Shown piece after piece: positions 22,980 to 35,900 of a stretch of DNA of 64,000 nt. The stretch is from Thysanoteuthis rhombus. Lineage: Eukaryota; Mollusca; Cephalopoda; Oegopsida; Thysanoteuthidae. A model generated the notes under the pieces. The model was not told where the DNA came from and did not search any database. It was given only the letters and a program-made list of their open reading frames with translations. A program made the translations under genes and the position numbers. The DNA lies in NCBI GenBank assembly GCA_963457665.1, contig OY735216.1:43588794-43652793 (forward strand), read 5' to 3'. How positions within the stretch are numbered: the first letter of the stretch is position 1; the number at the start of each line of letters is the position of its first letter.

Positions 22980-23102
22980 CTTTTCTTTTTAAAAGTAATG
23001 TTGCTTGTTGCGTGGAATATTGTCGGTCCATTTTCTTTCTTTCCATCAACAAAGTGGCAGCTGCAGAGTCGGGAATGTGGTGTCCATTTTTTGTCCTTGC
23101 GT
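22980..23102 (-). CDS. THAP exon 2
   Basis: The 123-nt exon lies between a TTTTAG acceptor and an AAAG/GTAAGT donor. It reads RKDKKWTPHSRLCSCHFVDG, then KKENGPTIF and a Lys-rich end. It carries the C-x2-H ligand pair and the PTIF motif that closes the THAP fold. Confidence 0.87.
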
Positions 23103-26100
23103 CTAAAAGACAAACAGCAAGCCGTATAATCTGATTTATAAAACGGCTGCATTTTTTAAAAAAATGAGGAATTGTTGGGTTTTAGGTTATTTTCACATAT
23201 TCTTTCTTAGAAATCAAAAAACTGGGACAGATCCAAGATTTTGAGCAGGGGTTGGGTCTGAATGGAAAACCTTACTTTTACAAATGAATACATGAAAAGA
23301 AGACAAATTTTGAACACTGAAACTAAGAAAAGTAATATATGATCCGGCATTTCTCTCTTGGATTTGGGTTGAGGCTTTTTCTCATAAGAATTGATAAAAA
23401 GAGAAAAGGAAAAAAGATTAATCAGAAACTGGTGACCAAACTGATGAACAAAAAAAAAAAAAATGGAAGAATAAGATGGAAGATTTCCAACTTGTATTAG
23501 ATGAAAAAGAAAATAATTTGTTATGTCTAAGCAGTGCATTCATGATTATTTTTCTGATTAATTGGATTTTTTTCATTTTTTAAGTTCCTTTATCATGGTA
23601 TTTGAAAAAAAATCTTCATCTTAGTGATTTGCTCGAGCTGGAGATGCAGGGGGGGGGTGGATCCCCAGGACACCCCTTCTGGACCTGCGTTTGGGACACG
23701 GATAATATCTTAGCAGGTATAAATAAAAATGACTTCAATTAGAATTAAACATGTCCACTTAGTCACTCAGTTGAAACCATCACATGAACAATGTCTTTTG
23801 GTAGTATCCTGAGTTGGGGATAATCAATTAAGAAATTGAAAAAAGTGTACGTCAATGAATGAGTCACTTCTCTCACCCTTTATTGGGCAGTGATCCCTAA
23901 AAAAAGTTCGGAATTTTCAATAAACAAGCACAAATGTTGCCAAACACAAATTAAGGGACCAATTTAGCATAAAATTACATTTCATATTGAACCCCACTGA
24001 AAAACATATTTGGAGGGAGAATTTAGGGGAAAAAAAAGTTTTTTTTTCTAGACATAATGAGTAAATGTTGGAATTTTCAGTCACCTAGCTCCATTGGTGT
24101 GACCTGTATGCACAACACATGAATAGATTGCCAGCAAGACCAGCTTAAAGACTGAAGAAATTTTCTGATAGTTTCTAATAAAAATACCAACTATAATCGG
24201 GGTAATTGTTTGGATGGGGTTCACAAAAAAAATAGAATATAGAATAGATTATGCTTTGTGCTTTTATTATGTACAGTGCCTTAACTAGCTTCCTCCTTTT
24301 TCTCCACAAACTTTATCCCCCCCCCCCAGGTACTAAAGATTCATATTAGCAACATAGTATAGAGAAAATAATTTGAAATATCTGTGATCTCTATGGCAAC
24401 AGGAATATTCCATTTTTTTTATTACTACCCTCTCATTTCCTGCTCAACTGTAATTGGCCAATCCATTATGAAAAATAGGTTAGTCAGGAATGTGACATTT
24501 TAAACAAACACCCAAGGCTCATTTTACGTACACCTGAAATGGAATAAAATTCCACATCCGAGGATTTTGGAGCTCCCCCACTGGGTGGGAGGGGATTCCC
24601 CCTGGTTGAGAACCACTGTCTTAAAATCATCCAATTTCATTAAGTTTCAGAAGGAGGTTATCCCATTTACAATGTAACCATAATAAATAAAATACTTTCT
24701 GCCATCCAATTGGATCTTACTGGACTTACTGGAGGGATGAAAATATGAAGACAAAATAAAACTGATAAATAGTTAAGAGATAAGAAACCCTAAATATAAA
24801 CTGGCACTCTCAACAAACGAAGGTCCCAATTGAAAAATGTTTTTAAAAATTATCCGATTAAATGTTTGTGCCCTCAATCTATGAGACTTTCCTTTTCGCA
24901 GGGTTGAAAAAAGTTAATTTTCCAAGGTTTTATAAGGGAGGAGGTTCTATTTACAATGTAAATGTAATGTGAAACTGGGAACATACTTTCAACCATTTTT
25001 ATGGAAGTAAGGGCTCAAGTAAAAACCTTTCTTTCTAGATGTAATGAGGAATGAATGTCTAAAGCTCCATTGGTGTGGTCTGTACGCATGATACATACAT
25101 AGCCAGCCAGGCCAACTTGGAGACTGAAGAAATCAATGTTGAAAGTTTTGGTTTTTAATAAAAAAGGCAAGAGTTTGTTGGTCTTTTTGGTAGAAAAGTT
25201 GGATTGTTTGAAAGTATAGCGAAGAGCAGCCAACACAATGTTTAGGTGCCATGGTGGTATGGAAATAGTTTTTATCAACTACGGTAAGTCAGCGCTGACT
25301 ATAACATTATAGCTAAAATTTGAAAAAAACCACACCTCATGAAACCTGAAAAAAATTCTTTTTTCTCTCCAAAAAACCAACAAATTTCCAGATGGTTTTG
25401 GGGTTAAATGGATTGAAAGCAGCTAAAATTGAAAGGAAGAAAAATTTTTCTCAAAGTAGTGCAAGCTGAGTGAAAACAAATCTTTAACCTAAAAAATTCC
25501 ATTCTCGATTTAAAAAAAATATTAGTACAGAAATAGATTGGCCCACATTTTTATTAAAACAAGAAAAACACATTTTCATAAATTAACTTGGATTTTGACA
25601 ATTAAGTCAACGCTTCCTATATGGTTCATCATTATCATCAGTCTTTTGACGTCCGTTGTTGGACATAGATCTTCCTCAGGATTTGCCACACCTCTCTATC
25701 AAGGGCGTCATGGACCCATTACTTTCTGAATTTGTCTAATTCGTCTCTCCATCTTGTATTCTGCCGGCCTCATTTACACATGTGATCTATGGGGATCCAT
25801 GTTGTGAGTCATGATGTCCATCGGTTGTCTGCCATTCTTGCAATATGACCTGCCCATTGCCATTTAAGTTTTCTAATAGATTCTATGATATCCCAGACAC
25901 CTGTTTTTTTTCTAACATATTGCACTGTCTTGTGATCTCTCCATATGAAGTTGTGCATGATTCTTTCATGTGCACATTGCATGGTTCTTAGTTTGAGGGT
26001 CAGTCACTAGGTTATGTTCCATGTTTCAGCTCCATAGGTGACTATTCAGCAGAGGATAAATAAATAACAACCATAATTGGCAACACCATACAAAACTCAC

Positions 26101-29100
26101 TACAGGATTGTCAAAGAAAATTGACTGTCATCTCTTATTTTTGATAACTGTTATAAAGGGACTTTTTTAGACCAGAGAGACATAGAAGAAGTGAAAAAGT
26201 TGATACATGGAATGACCACATTTTTTTTCCCCATTTGTTATTTCCTAATCCTTGAAGAGTGTATCGTATAATTCTGTTCTCGAGATTAAATAATGTCCCA
26301 TGGGGTTTATTTTTAACCATATATGATACCCAGTGCAATTCTGAACCTAGAAACTGAAGATTAGAAAGTTGAGATCATCCATTACTTATCCTACAGTCGA
26401 CATAGGAACAATATTCATAGAAATACACAAAAATATAAGTGGTTCTATGACCACATAAAAAGATGTTCAGAGAGCAGAGAAGAAAAAGAATTAGTTAAGG
26501 GTGTTATTCATATCTCGGCCTACCTTCAGGGTCCTGATAGCTTAATCAGTTAGTGCGGACCTAGGCTATATAGGTGCTCCCATAGAAAAAAGGGTATGGG
26601 TATTCAAATTCTACCAGGGGATTATTTCTCTATTTCCTGATCATCACAGATGTTTTGCTCACCAATGTAAATAATTTGTTTGAGCAAAATTTAATTCCTG
26701 AACTGTCTTTCCTTATTTCATATAACTTGAGAAGAAAACAACATAGAGAGAAAAATGAACACATTCCTCCCATATAATTCTGACCCGCAGAATTAAGAAA
26801 AAAATCATTATTAATATGAAATATCAGATTAGCCAATATAGCCGAGCCGCATACATATATTATCATCATCAACAGTTATAAGTCCACTGCTGGTTGGTGG
26901 TCTTTCCTATCAACTTACGTGAAAATAGTACCTTTCTTCTCACTGTTTGGATTGTTTACCTTGAGTGAGTGAATCAAGCATTGTTGAGACTGCTAGAAGA
27001 ATATTGAGCAACTATGTGAAACTATGCGTAATAATGCAGAACTACATTAAATACGCAAAAGAAAGCGGAAGAGTAATACAAATAATTTTATAAACTTATC
27101 TAATATACATTCTAAAAATTTGGCCAGATTTTTGGATATCGTGGATTTTTATCAGCTAGATTAGAAATTGTGATTCTTTGGAGGGAAAGTCAAGCTGCAT
27201 TTTGATTGGTTTATAAATGTAAGCTTCCCTATCCAATGTACAGAGATTAGTTGATTTGAACTCGGCTAAATTATTTGACAATGTTTAATCGTTACATTTT
27301 TCTCTTTTCTGGTATAATAAGTAAGAGTTTGTGAGATTTGATAAGGAGTTCGGTGATAGCAAGAATATTTCCATTCAGTAAGGAGCTCCAGAGATTCTCC
27401 ATTGTCCGGTTATCTTGATTTTCAGTTTAATGTACAATTAGTCATGAAGAGACTTTGATATGGTTTGGCTCTATTAAGTTTCAAGTCTCTATTTCTGGAC
27501 AAAAACACCAAGAAAGCAAAAAATTGAGACAAATCTGATTAAAAGGTTTCATTAACTAGATATCAACTATTTGTCCAATAATCTGATTTCCTTACTCAGT
27601 GAATTATATTCTTCAGGATTGTGCCTGAAAACAAGTTCTAATAATGTCCAGGATTCATTTTAACCGTATACACCACAATGTTGCCAATTTTTGAAAAATT
27701 GTGCTAAATAGACCTCGAAAAAGCGTAAAAATAAACGTCAAAGCGCGCCAAAAAAATTCAGTCAGCCATTTTAGGCTATTAAAATGGCTAAATATGTCTG
27801 AACTAGACAGGAAATAGCTTGAAACTGGCTAAAGATGCTGAGAAATAGCGCTAAAATGAGCCAAATATAGCGAAAAGCGCTAAATTGACAACACTTATTA
27901 ATTATAGTGAGCCTGAACCCGTATACATGGATATAGAAAATCGTTAAGCCTTTGGAGTAAACGATATATAGTCACAAATGAATATATCTATCCATACAAA
28001 TCTGACGGAGGATTCAGAAAAATAGTTACTGTGAGATACAAAGATATCTTAACTATTTCGAAACAAAACAAAAAAAAATGTTGAAAAATCCGTTAGTCCG
28101 GTCCCGATTTTGGATAAACTCATGCAGATCAAATCATATTAGAGAAGAATACATACATTTACATACCATTTCTTACATTGTATCTCGTCAATTTTATCTG
28201 ACAAGTTTGTTAAGTTACAACCAGAAACACGAAGCAAGGTGTTCAGCATCTAATAAGGAATTAAGACTGAATCTTTTTTTGTCCTATCACTAGTCAGGGT
28301 CTGGGACAACACTAATGATGGTTGAAAACTAACCTCAGAGGACATTATATCAGCTTGGTAACAGGCAGAATCATAAAATAGCCACCATAAAGATTAGGAA
28401 AAGACAAGATGAGTGTCGAGAAAATAATACGGGGTCTTCCACTGAACCTACCTTTTCGATCCCACAGACAGACTTACCGATCGCTGGTCATAATTGGGAT
28501 ATAGAACTAATAAATAAAAGGTGTTTCGTTCATTCACTTGACTACTGATATGCTTTTGGCAAAATCCTTTCATATAGTACAATGCTTCAATGTATTTTGA
28601 AATAAATTGCACATTAGAAATCTAATTCAATACTTCAATATATATCAAGTTCCATACCCTATGGCCCGGAGTATCAATTGTTTACATTATTTCGGGCAAA
28701 AATTCACTTCAAAAGGTTGAATTCCGAACTGTTTATGATAATCATGTTTTTTTTTTCTCTTCTTTCTTTTTTGACAAAACTTTGATCTTTTTCCCTCCGG
28801 GCAATTGAGAACAAGATTTTCCCAATTTAACAATTTCAAAATAGCCCAAAGGAAAAATTGTGCATTAATACCAATTGATACCAATTAATATTTCCATATT
28901 TTGAATGATGGAATTAGGAAGTCGGTGCGCCGTCACAAAATAATAAAGTTAGAGAATCACTTATTGCAAATGAAATAAACAGTTTTTCAAACTGATCAAA
29001 GATATACTTACCGATCGAATACGATTTGCCATTTAAGTCGGATCTTTTGACTTGTTGGGATCCGGAAAAATGAACAGTTTTGTCTTTCACTAGCGTGATT

Positions 29101-29127
29101 ACATTCTACTTCAAAACATTGCACCAT
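22980..29127 (-). CDS. THAP-domain zinc finger protein (N-terminal exons; 3' end not found)
   Basis: Exons 29127-29012 and 23102-22980 join in phase 2 to give one continuous THAP domain. The ligands are C4, C9, C52 and H55 (C-x4-C ... C-x2-H), with the conserved P24, W33, F56 and a GPTIF motif (64-68) standing in for the usual AVPTIF. THAP domains are sequence-specific DNA-binding zinc fingers related to the P-element transposase. ATG at 29127 places the first cysteine at residue 4, as in most THAP proteins; an upstream in-frame ATG at 29199 would add a hydrophobic leader and looks less likely. The second exon ends at a good GTAAGT donor, so more exons are expected below 22974, but none was recognised. 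If that intron is retained, TAA follows at once and the protein is 80 aa. The 5.9 kb intron is full of repeats. Confidence 0.85.
23759..24190 (+). mobile_element. R1 element, near full length
   Basis: It starts TTAGTCACTCAGTTGAAACC and ends near TGATAGTTTCTAATA. It has the CTCACCCTTTATTGGGCAGT, TTTAGCATAAAATTACA and TAGCTCCATTGGTGTGA blocks in order. It lies in the THAP intron. Confidence 0.7.
25030..25150 (+). mobile_element. R1 element, 3' part only
   Basis: It has AGCTCCATTGGTGTGGTCTG, GATACATACATAGCCAGCCA and ACTTGGAGACTGAAGAA. Confidence 0.65.
25622..26045 (-). mobile_element. LINE-A 3' fragment
   Basis: Reversed, it encodes pieces of the LINE C-terminus (WAGHIARMADNRW-like) and the stop-proximal end built around GGACATAGATCTTCCTC. 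It is truncated at its 5' end. Confidence 0.65.
26530..26625 (+). repeat. tRNA-like SINE head
   Basis: TAGCTTAATCAGTTAGTGCG resembles an A box and GGTATTCAAATTCTACC a B box. The spacing is too long for a tRNA gene, and no cloverleaf is evident. Confidence 0.4.
27290..27420. repeat. Dispersed repeat shared with 15470-15640
   Basis: Second copy, with GATAGCAAGAATATTTCCAT and CAGAGATTCTCCATT. Confidence 0.5.
27671..27893. mobile_element. Small inverted-end element (TGTTGCCAATTT family)
   Basis: The left end TGTTGCCAATTTTTGAA pairs with the right end AAATTGACAACACT. Between them are many short GCTAAA and GCGCTAAA words. A related shorter copy lies at 39337-39497. A hAT-type origin is a guess. 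Confidence 0.5.
29012..29127 (-). CDS. THAP exon 1
   Basis: The exon reads MVQCFEVECNHASERQNC, then FFRIPTSQKIRLKWQIVFD, ending CG/GTAAGT. It holds the first two zinc ligands, the F-x-I-P segment and the first invariant tryptophan. The A that opens the next exon completes an Arg codon. Confidence 0.85.
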
Positions 29128-29900
29128 GATTACGATGTTAAATAATAATAATAATAACAAAACAACTTTGGAATAATACGATGAACCAACCAGGGCCACT
29201 TGTTCGATCTTCCTGGTATCTCCAAAGATGATGATTTGAAAGAAAAAAACAAAAAAAAAAAACTACACAAATTAGATTTTCAATCAAAAAATCTCCCTGA
29301 GAAGAGAGAAAAAAAAGGAGTGTTCATTCCGTGTTATTGTTTTAAGATTGAAGGGGCGATAAGTCAATTGGAGTTATCGGCTCTTGGCAGTATTGGCAAT
29401 TCAGATGTTTTTAATCTAAATCTAGATGTTTTTGGTCGCTTCTTGATATCAGAAATAGCTATTTAGATGTTTATAAAAAAAAAATCAAATATTTTTATTT
29501 AATCTATTATCATAAAGTAAGTTGAATTTTCACTTAGATAAAGTAATATTCTAATAAAATGACTGTCGATGATTAAAGCAATATCTAATTTATCAATAAT
29601 ATATGTTATCCAATTAATTTTCTGCTAGGTTTATAGTTTCCTTTTTAGCTGTTTTTACTTCATCTGTTAGTAATTATAAGAAGAATGTGTACGTGCTGTC
29701 ATATATTTTCTAGATTTTAGATCTATATCTAGAGAATCTAAATGTTTCTAGATGTTTTTTGGCTCGACTTTTAGATGTAAAATAAAAATAAATTTGTCAA
29801 CACAACAACACTGGCCTCCAGTGAATGACTTCGGTAGTTGAGTTCGACGCTTTCTCTCTCGTTACCTACTTGACTTGAAGTTTTTTTTACTTAAACATAA
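29128..29900. promoter_or_regulatory. Shared 5' region between THAP and AMN1 (probable bidirectional promoter)
   Basis: The two ATGs face away from each other with 773 bp between them. No TATA box stands out. Most of the interval is a dispersed repeat (about 29385-29815) also found at about 17725-18030 and 12846-13016. The last 85 bp before the AMN1 ATG contain a pyrimidine-rich stretch (CTTTCTCTCTCG). The promoter call is inferred from layout only. Confidence 0.5.
29385..29815 (+). repeat. Dispersed repeat R7 (copy 3) in the THAP/AMN1 promoter region
   Basis: It shares CAGAAATAGCTATTTAGATG, TAAAGTAATATTCTAATAAA and CGACTTTTAGATGTAAA with the other copies. The ends CAGTATTGGCAA and CAACAACACTG are loosely inverted, as in hAT elements. 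Confidence 0.5.
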
Positions 29901-29953
29901 ATGGCTACACGAAAGAAAGGAATGCACTATTGTGTCCCTTCTTTACTTGTTCT
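29901..29953 (+). CDS. AMN1: AMN1 exon 1 (start codon)
   Basis: ATG GCT ACA CGA opens MATRKKGMHYCVPSLLVL; the exon ends CT/GTACGT in phase 2, and the next exon begins with the single base needed. A second GT (GTAAAG) three bases on would give the wrong phase. The start is inferred from frame and N-terminal similarity. Confidence 0.7.
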
Positions 29954-32900
29954 GTACGTAAAGGGTTTTTTATTTTTTATATGTACAAAATATCATGTTT
30001 TATTTGATTGGAATATCAGGTTGGTAACAACAAACGGACGAGTAAGCTCTGATGGCGTTGTAGTTGGAGGGTTGTTTTTTTCATTTCTCACCGGTTTTCT
30101 ATGAAATAACTCACTATTATTATTATTTTTATTATTCAACTCAATGTTGTATTTTTTAAAATAATTAATTGGTTTGTATGAAATGTTTGACTATATTTTA
30201 ATTTTATGTAATTGGTTTTCATCTTTTCGACCAATACAATTAAAAAAAGGAATATCGATCTATCTTACACTGTCGCTATGGTTACAGCTTACTAACGTCG
30301 GGATTCTGGTGATGTAGTGTAAATTAGTTTTAAAAAAACTTGAAATAAATAGGCGAAACATTGAAAAGCAAGAAACAATTGTTACCTTTCCCGTGTTAAA
30401 ATGGCCAGCCCCTTCAGAGGGTAAGGGTTTGGGTTAGTATTGGGGGGGGGGGGTTTGGGTTAGTATTTTTAGGGTTAGTTGGTTACAAGCGTCTGTTATT
30501 CTACGGCTGAAACGCGGCCATTTTAAAACATCAAAGGTAACAATTGCCCCCAAAAGTTTGATTTCTGTATGTGGATGGAAAAGAAAATATAAGGGAACAT
30601 TAACCACAGCAGCAACCCCCACCTCGGCGATAACCAGTCTGGATATGGAGGGATAAAGTAAGAAATATGAATCACCACCCTAAATGCTGTGCTGGGGGTG
30701 ATCAATCAAATAGTTGAAAAAAGTAGTGATCAATGAATAAGTCACTTCTCTTGCCTTTTGTTAGGCTGTGATCACTAAAAAAAGGTTTGAATCTCAAGAA
30801 GACAAGCAGGCACAAACTAGTGACCAATTTAGCATGAGCTTATATTGCATATTGAACCCTCCATCAAAAGACCTGATTTGAAGAAGAATTTGTACAAAAT
30901 TTCAAGTTCCTTCTATGAATAGTAAAGGCTGGGTGAAGTACTGTTGTGGGTAAAGGTGATTAATTGAAACGGGGATGAAGTTTTATTTTATTCTTTTTCA
31001 TTTCATTTGATGAAGTTGTAAATCATTAATAGTTTATTACTACTATTTACCTTTATCTTTATTGTCGCTACTTTTTATTGCAACTAAACTCAGGCATGTT
31101 TTCTTCAACAGTGATTCAAAGAATTAACAGTGCAGATCAGAATAAAGAGTATGTCCTGGGTGAAAATCAAACTCATGATCCTCTATACTGAAGTGTGGTC
31201 TTACTTAATGCACTACGGTTCTTACCACTGAACTATTGGAACTCAGTGGCAAGAGCCAGTCCAATTCAAACCCTTGAAGTCATTCCCTATTCTGACCTCT
31301 TCTGTGTTGTGTTTGTTATCAAAATTGGATTGAACTGAACTACCACATAAGACATGGAGGCTTAAACTAGCAAAATATCACAAATACTTATCAATGTTCC
31401 CTGTAATTTTTAGTCGTCAGTATGTGCGGATGGGGGTAGGGGGAAATATTCCCTCTAATTTTTAGTAGTCAATGTGTGTAGAAATCTCATGTGAAAATTT
31501 TTATGCTGTAACAAATGTATGTGCCCAATGAATACTTGTGCAAATGTTAACTTGAAATCCTTTGTATGAATTAATTTTACCAGCTTTTTGCTGAAATTAC
31601 CAAAAGATTTGATCCTTTCAGTGAAGTACAAAGTAGGAACATGCAAAGCTGGCCCAGGTCTTTATGGGGTCCTATGCAGAATTTGATTTGGGGACCCCTA
31701 TTGCCTCTTGGGAGTCCTCTCTTGGCCACTGGACTCTAAGTTGCTTGGTTCACATACCTTGGGCTGGCTCTTGGAATATAGGCATTCTCTTAAATTCTTT
31801 TTAGCAGTTCTCTTTCATATAATTGTCGACCAGAATTCCAAGATCTACTAATCTTATGGATTAGAAAAAAAGTCCATTTCATATCATGTAAGTCTACTGA
31901 GAAAATTTTTGGAAAAAATGCATTTCACTTTTAAGATTTGCAGATTTACATAGAATTATTAATTTGTATGAATATAAGATTATCTGAAAGCATGGTTGCA
32001 GTTTAACAATGTGGAAATGAAGATTGAGGAAAAACAATGCATGTTACATCTCATACATTATCATCAATGTATTTTTATTAAGATAAGATTTTATGCATTT
32101 CGCCATTCCTTCACAGGCATCTTCAGATGTTTTTACTATGCAGAAAACTACAGACTATAGCTCGATACAGGTTGAGACATGAACTAGAATTGTCTTAAAA
32201 TAATATTTCATAAGTAACAGTGTAACATTCGTTTTTGTAGATGCAAGCAGAATGTGATAGAAAATTTGACGGCTGATGGAGATGGTCTTCAGATCTTACC
32301 TCTAGGACTGCGGGAAAAGTGTCTCCATTATATGGCAAGGAGAGGGTTACTGACGGATAAAAATCTCAAAAATGTGAGTGAATATTTCTCTTTTTTTCAA
32401 AAATTTCTATTTCTTTTGCTTTGTTATCCTGAGATGAGTCATCTTCATCATTTGAAACAGTCAACATTAACATAGGTTTCTCCAGGTCTGGCTAGCTATG
32501 TGTGTATCGTCATTAGAGATATCCCTGCTTATGAATTTATCGATTATGGCACTTAACTGTCACCAGAACAAGAAATTCTTTCACCTTCAACGTAATCGTC
32601 TGATACCAGGTCATAAATGTGCCAGTCTTATAAGTGATGATGAATATATCTGGAAGACTGCTTTTTAATGGATATTACACAATATGCATTGTATACTACC
32701 TACACAGCACTTCATTCAAAACTTTGGTAATGAGTTGAATTAAAACAATTGATGTAATCACTCACTAATATGCATTGTGCTTATTGAAGCAGTATTTGTA
32801 TCGGCAAAAGTATTGCCCAAATTTTTGACTGACCTGAATATGAGTCGGACAGCTTATTTGAGTCCATTTTTTTTAGTAAAAAAACTTTTCTTATATTCAA

Positions 32901-35900
32901 GAGTAAACAGTAAATTGATATTGGGAAAAATTTTTTTTTTCTTTTTTTGAAAATGTCTGTTCAGTCTGAATGATTCTTTTTGCTAGGCTCTCCACAAAGA
33001 GCTGAAAAAACTTGACTTATCAACAACCAATGTCACGCAAGATGGTATTTCCCACCTCAGCCAATGTCCACGAATCAGGAAACTTAATCTCAGTTCACCC
33101 AACCAGGAAACACGTTTCTCATCTGCAAGTAAGTAAAGACCCATCCGAAATTTATGGTGAGTGCAAATACTATCAGATATATTATAAAAAGTTCAATTTA
33201 TCATCCTTATACATCTTCAAAATAGACAGAATTTAGCAAAAATTTTTTTTTTTTACATAACGTTTCAATATTCTATCTTGTTTTAATATTTTTGTATGTT
33301 TTAATCTTTGGTCCTAATTCTATCAATTTTGAAGCTGTATATAGGATCTTAAAATGAATGTTTTGTAATGTGTCCTGATACTTTTTGCACTTACTATACA
33401 TATTAAGTTGTTACACATGACGTAGTCCACTTGAATAATGTAATGGTTAGCACATCTGTCTCACATGTAGAAGGTTCTGAGTTTGATTCCTGGTATGAGT
33501 GAAGAGTGTGGGAAACTCTTCATTAAGACAAATTTCCATGTGCATTCAGGTGCTATTTGATCTGAAAACCTGTTTTAAAAAAGAATTTTCAAAAAACAAA
33601 AAAAAAATTCCCCACTCATTGAGAGGAGAATGTGCACAAAATTTCAAGTTTCTTCTATGGATGGTAAAGGCTGGATGAAGTGCTGTTGTGGGTTTGAACT
33701 ATAAATTCACGATAACCGCCCTCTCCTGAAAAAATCAGGTCTGATCAATCATGCAATAGAAAACATTACAAAATGAATGTTTTTGAGCAGCGTACTGCGT
33801 TTAGGGTGATCAATTAAAAAATTGGAAATAAGGGGGATCACTGAATAAGTTCTCTTATTACATTTTGTTGGGCAAGCACTAAAAAACACTGAATTTAAAG
33901 TTTACATACATAGATAGTTTAATAATTGTGCAAAAAACTAAGTAAATTATTTTCATATCATATTTTAAAATACAATTCCACTATAAGTGGTATAAATAGC
34001 TATATATAAATGTCAGCACATACAAATAATCTAATCTCAGAAACAGTGTTCAAACCAGTCTGTTGTGGGTAGTGGTGATTAAGAATGACATCAATAGTCC
34101 AAAGAACTATTGAACAGTGATCAACAGCCTTTGACTTTGTCTCCTTATTCATTTGCAGGCTTGTCAGAAGTTTTAAGTTTGTGTTGCCACCTGCAGGTTC
34201 TCAGTCTCAGCCACTGTTGCTGGGTTGATGATGCTACTATAACTAGCTTTTCTGAACATTGCCAAGACATTCGCTGTCTCAACCTGAGCTTCTGCCCACG
34301 AGTCACTGACAAATCCATGGTAGCCTTGGGCAGAAACTGTCCTCGCCTAATGCAGGTTAACTTCTCAAGGAATTCGGTAAGTGTAAACATTGTTTTTTAG
34401 ATTGATGCAAGAATAACTATTTATTGATACTACACCTCTGTCAAGGTGACTATAAATGTATGAGATAAAACACAGGGATAAATGGATGTATGTCTTTCTC
34501 AAGGGCATTGTAGTAGCAATGATATAAATATGATACATCACTGATTTTCTTACATCTTTGGTTCCAGAACTCTGCCAGATTATTCATTTTGCGAGACAAA
34601 CGTAGGTGACATTATTATACTTCAAAAATAAAACTTTGACCCACTAATCATGTGCATCTCATATCTTTAAATCAATAGGAGTCTTTACATTTATATTAAA
34701 CAAATATCAAACATGAATTGAATCTTTAAATGCAAAACATCAATATAAATGTTACAGTTTTTCAATAAAAATGAATACTGGTATTGCATTGGCTGTCCTT
34801 CATGTTCGAAGAAGACTCCTGTCATGCATTCATCTGTGGATTCATCTTTGGACTGTAAGATGGCTCTGCAAGTGAATTGTTTGGGTCACTGCCTTTGTTG
34901 ACCAATGGCGTTGTTCTCTTGCAGTGATGAGTCTTTGATGCTAGGCCTCTTCATAAACTGCAGAACCTTGATGAATTATGGTTTTTCACTGTGAGTGATT
35001 CCTAGCATTCTCTGCCAGATCATTTGGTTTGATCTGTCTTGATTGGAGGTTACTCTTGATCAAGTCTTCATAACATTTTTTTGGTCAACCTCTGTGTCTT
35101 TTAGCACATTCCAGTTCTCCACATAGCAGGTATTTAGGCATATGGTGCTTCTCCATGCATATCAGAGTTAGTCTCTGATAAGTACAGCTTCTATGCACAT
35201 GGAATCAACATGTTCCAGGAATGAAGGTTGGTAAGGCAGTACTGCCATCAGATTCCGAGTATGCACTGACATGTGGAAATGTTCCGGTTTCTTAATGCAT
35301 CTGTTGTATAGCATCCATGATATTCATTGTACACTTTCAGCTTTGTTGACAAGGGTATATTAATTAAACAAATACTAATATCATACGAGTTGAGCCAATA
35401 GCTTTTGTCTCTTGTTCTATTCCAGCTTACAGATGAAGGTATAGCAGCATTATTGAAGGGTCAATGTCATAAAACTCTAGAGGTAAGAATCTATTTCTTA
35501 CATCTTGCTTTATTTGTTGAATAATTTCTGTCCAAGATAAGGTATTCTTACTGTTCAATGATTCTTTTTGACTAGCATCCTCATTTTTGTTATTTTTATC
35601 ACCATGTTTTCACTGGTATACTCTTCAGCCATCTAATTTTGTGTGAAGTTCTGAATTATTAAAAACCATCAATTAAAAACTGTCAAGAGGGTCTCTTCAG
35701 TTTTTGAGCTAGTTTGGCTGGCTGTGTGTATATCACACATACAGACTGCATCAATGAAGCTAGAGGACTGAAAATCAAAAAATTTACCCCATGTGTCTTG
35801 GAAAAAAAACTTTTTTTTTTGTATATATATCCATCCATAGATAGATTTTTCATGGGGGGGGGGTCCAATTTGCAATCTAAGATTATGCTGAATTGATTTT

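Noticed and set aside
24275-24620. Second hAT-like element ending GGTTGAGAACCACTG
   Set aside because: The right end looks good (24604-24618), but no matching left end or 8-bp duplication was found.
29901-30104. Unspliced 67-codon frame as a separate small membrane protein
   Set aside because: Its first 18 codons fit AMN1 exon 1 in phase and similarity; the rest is intron.
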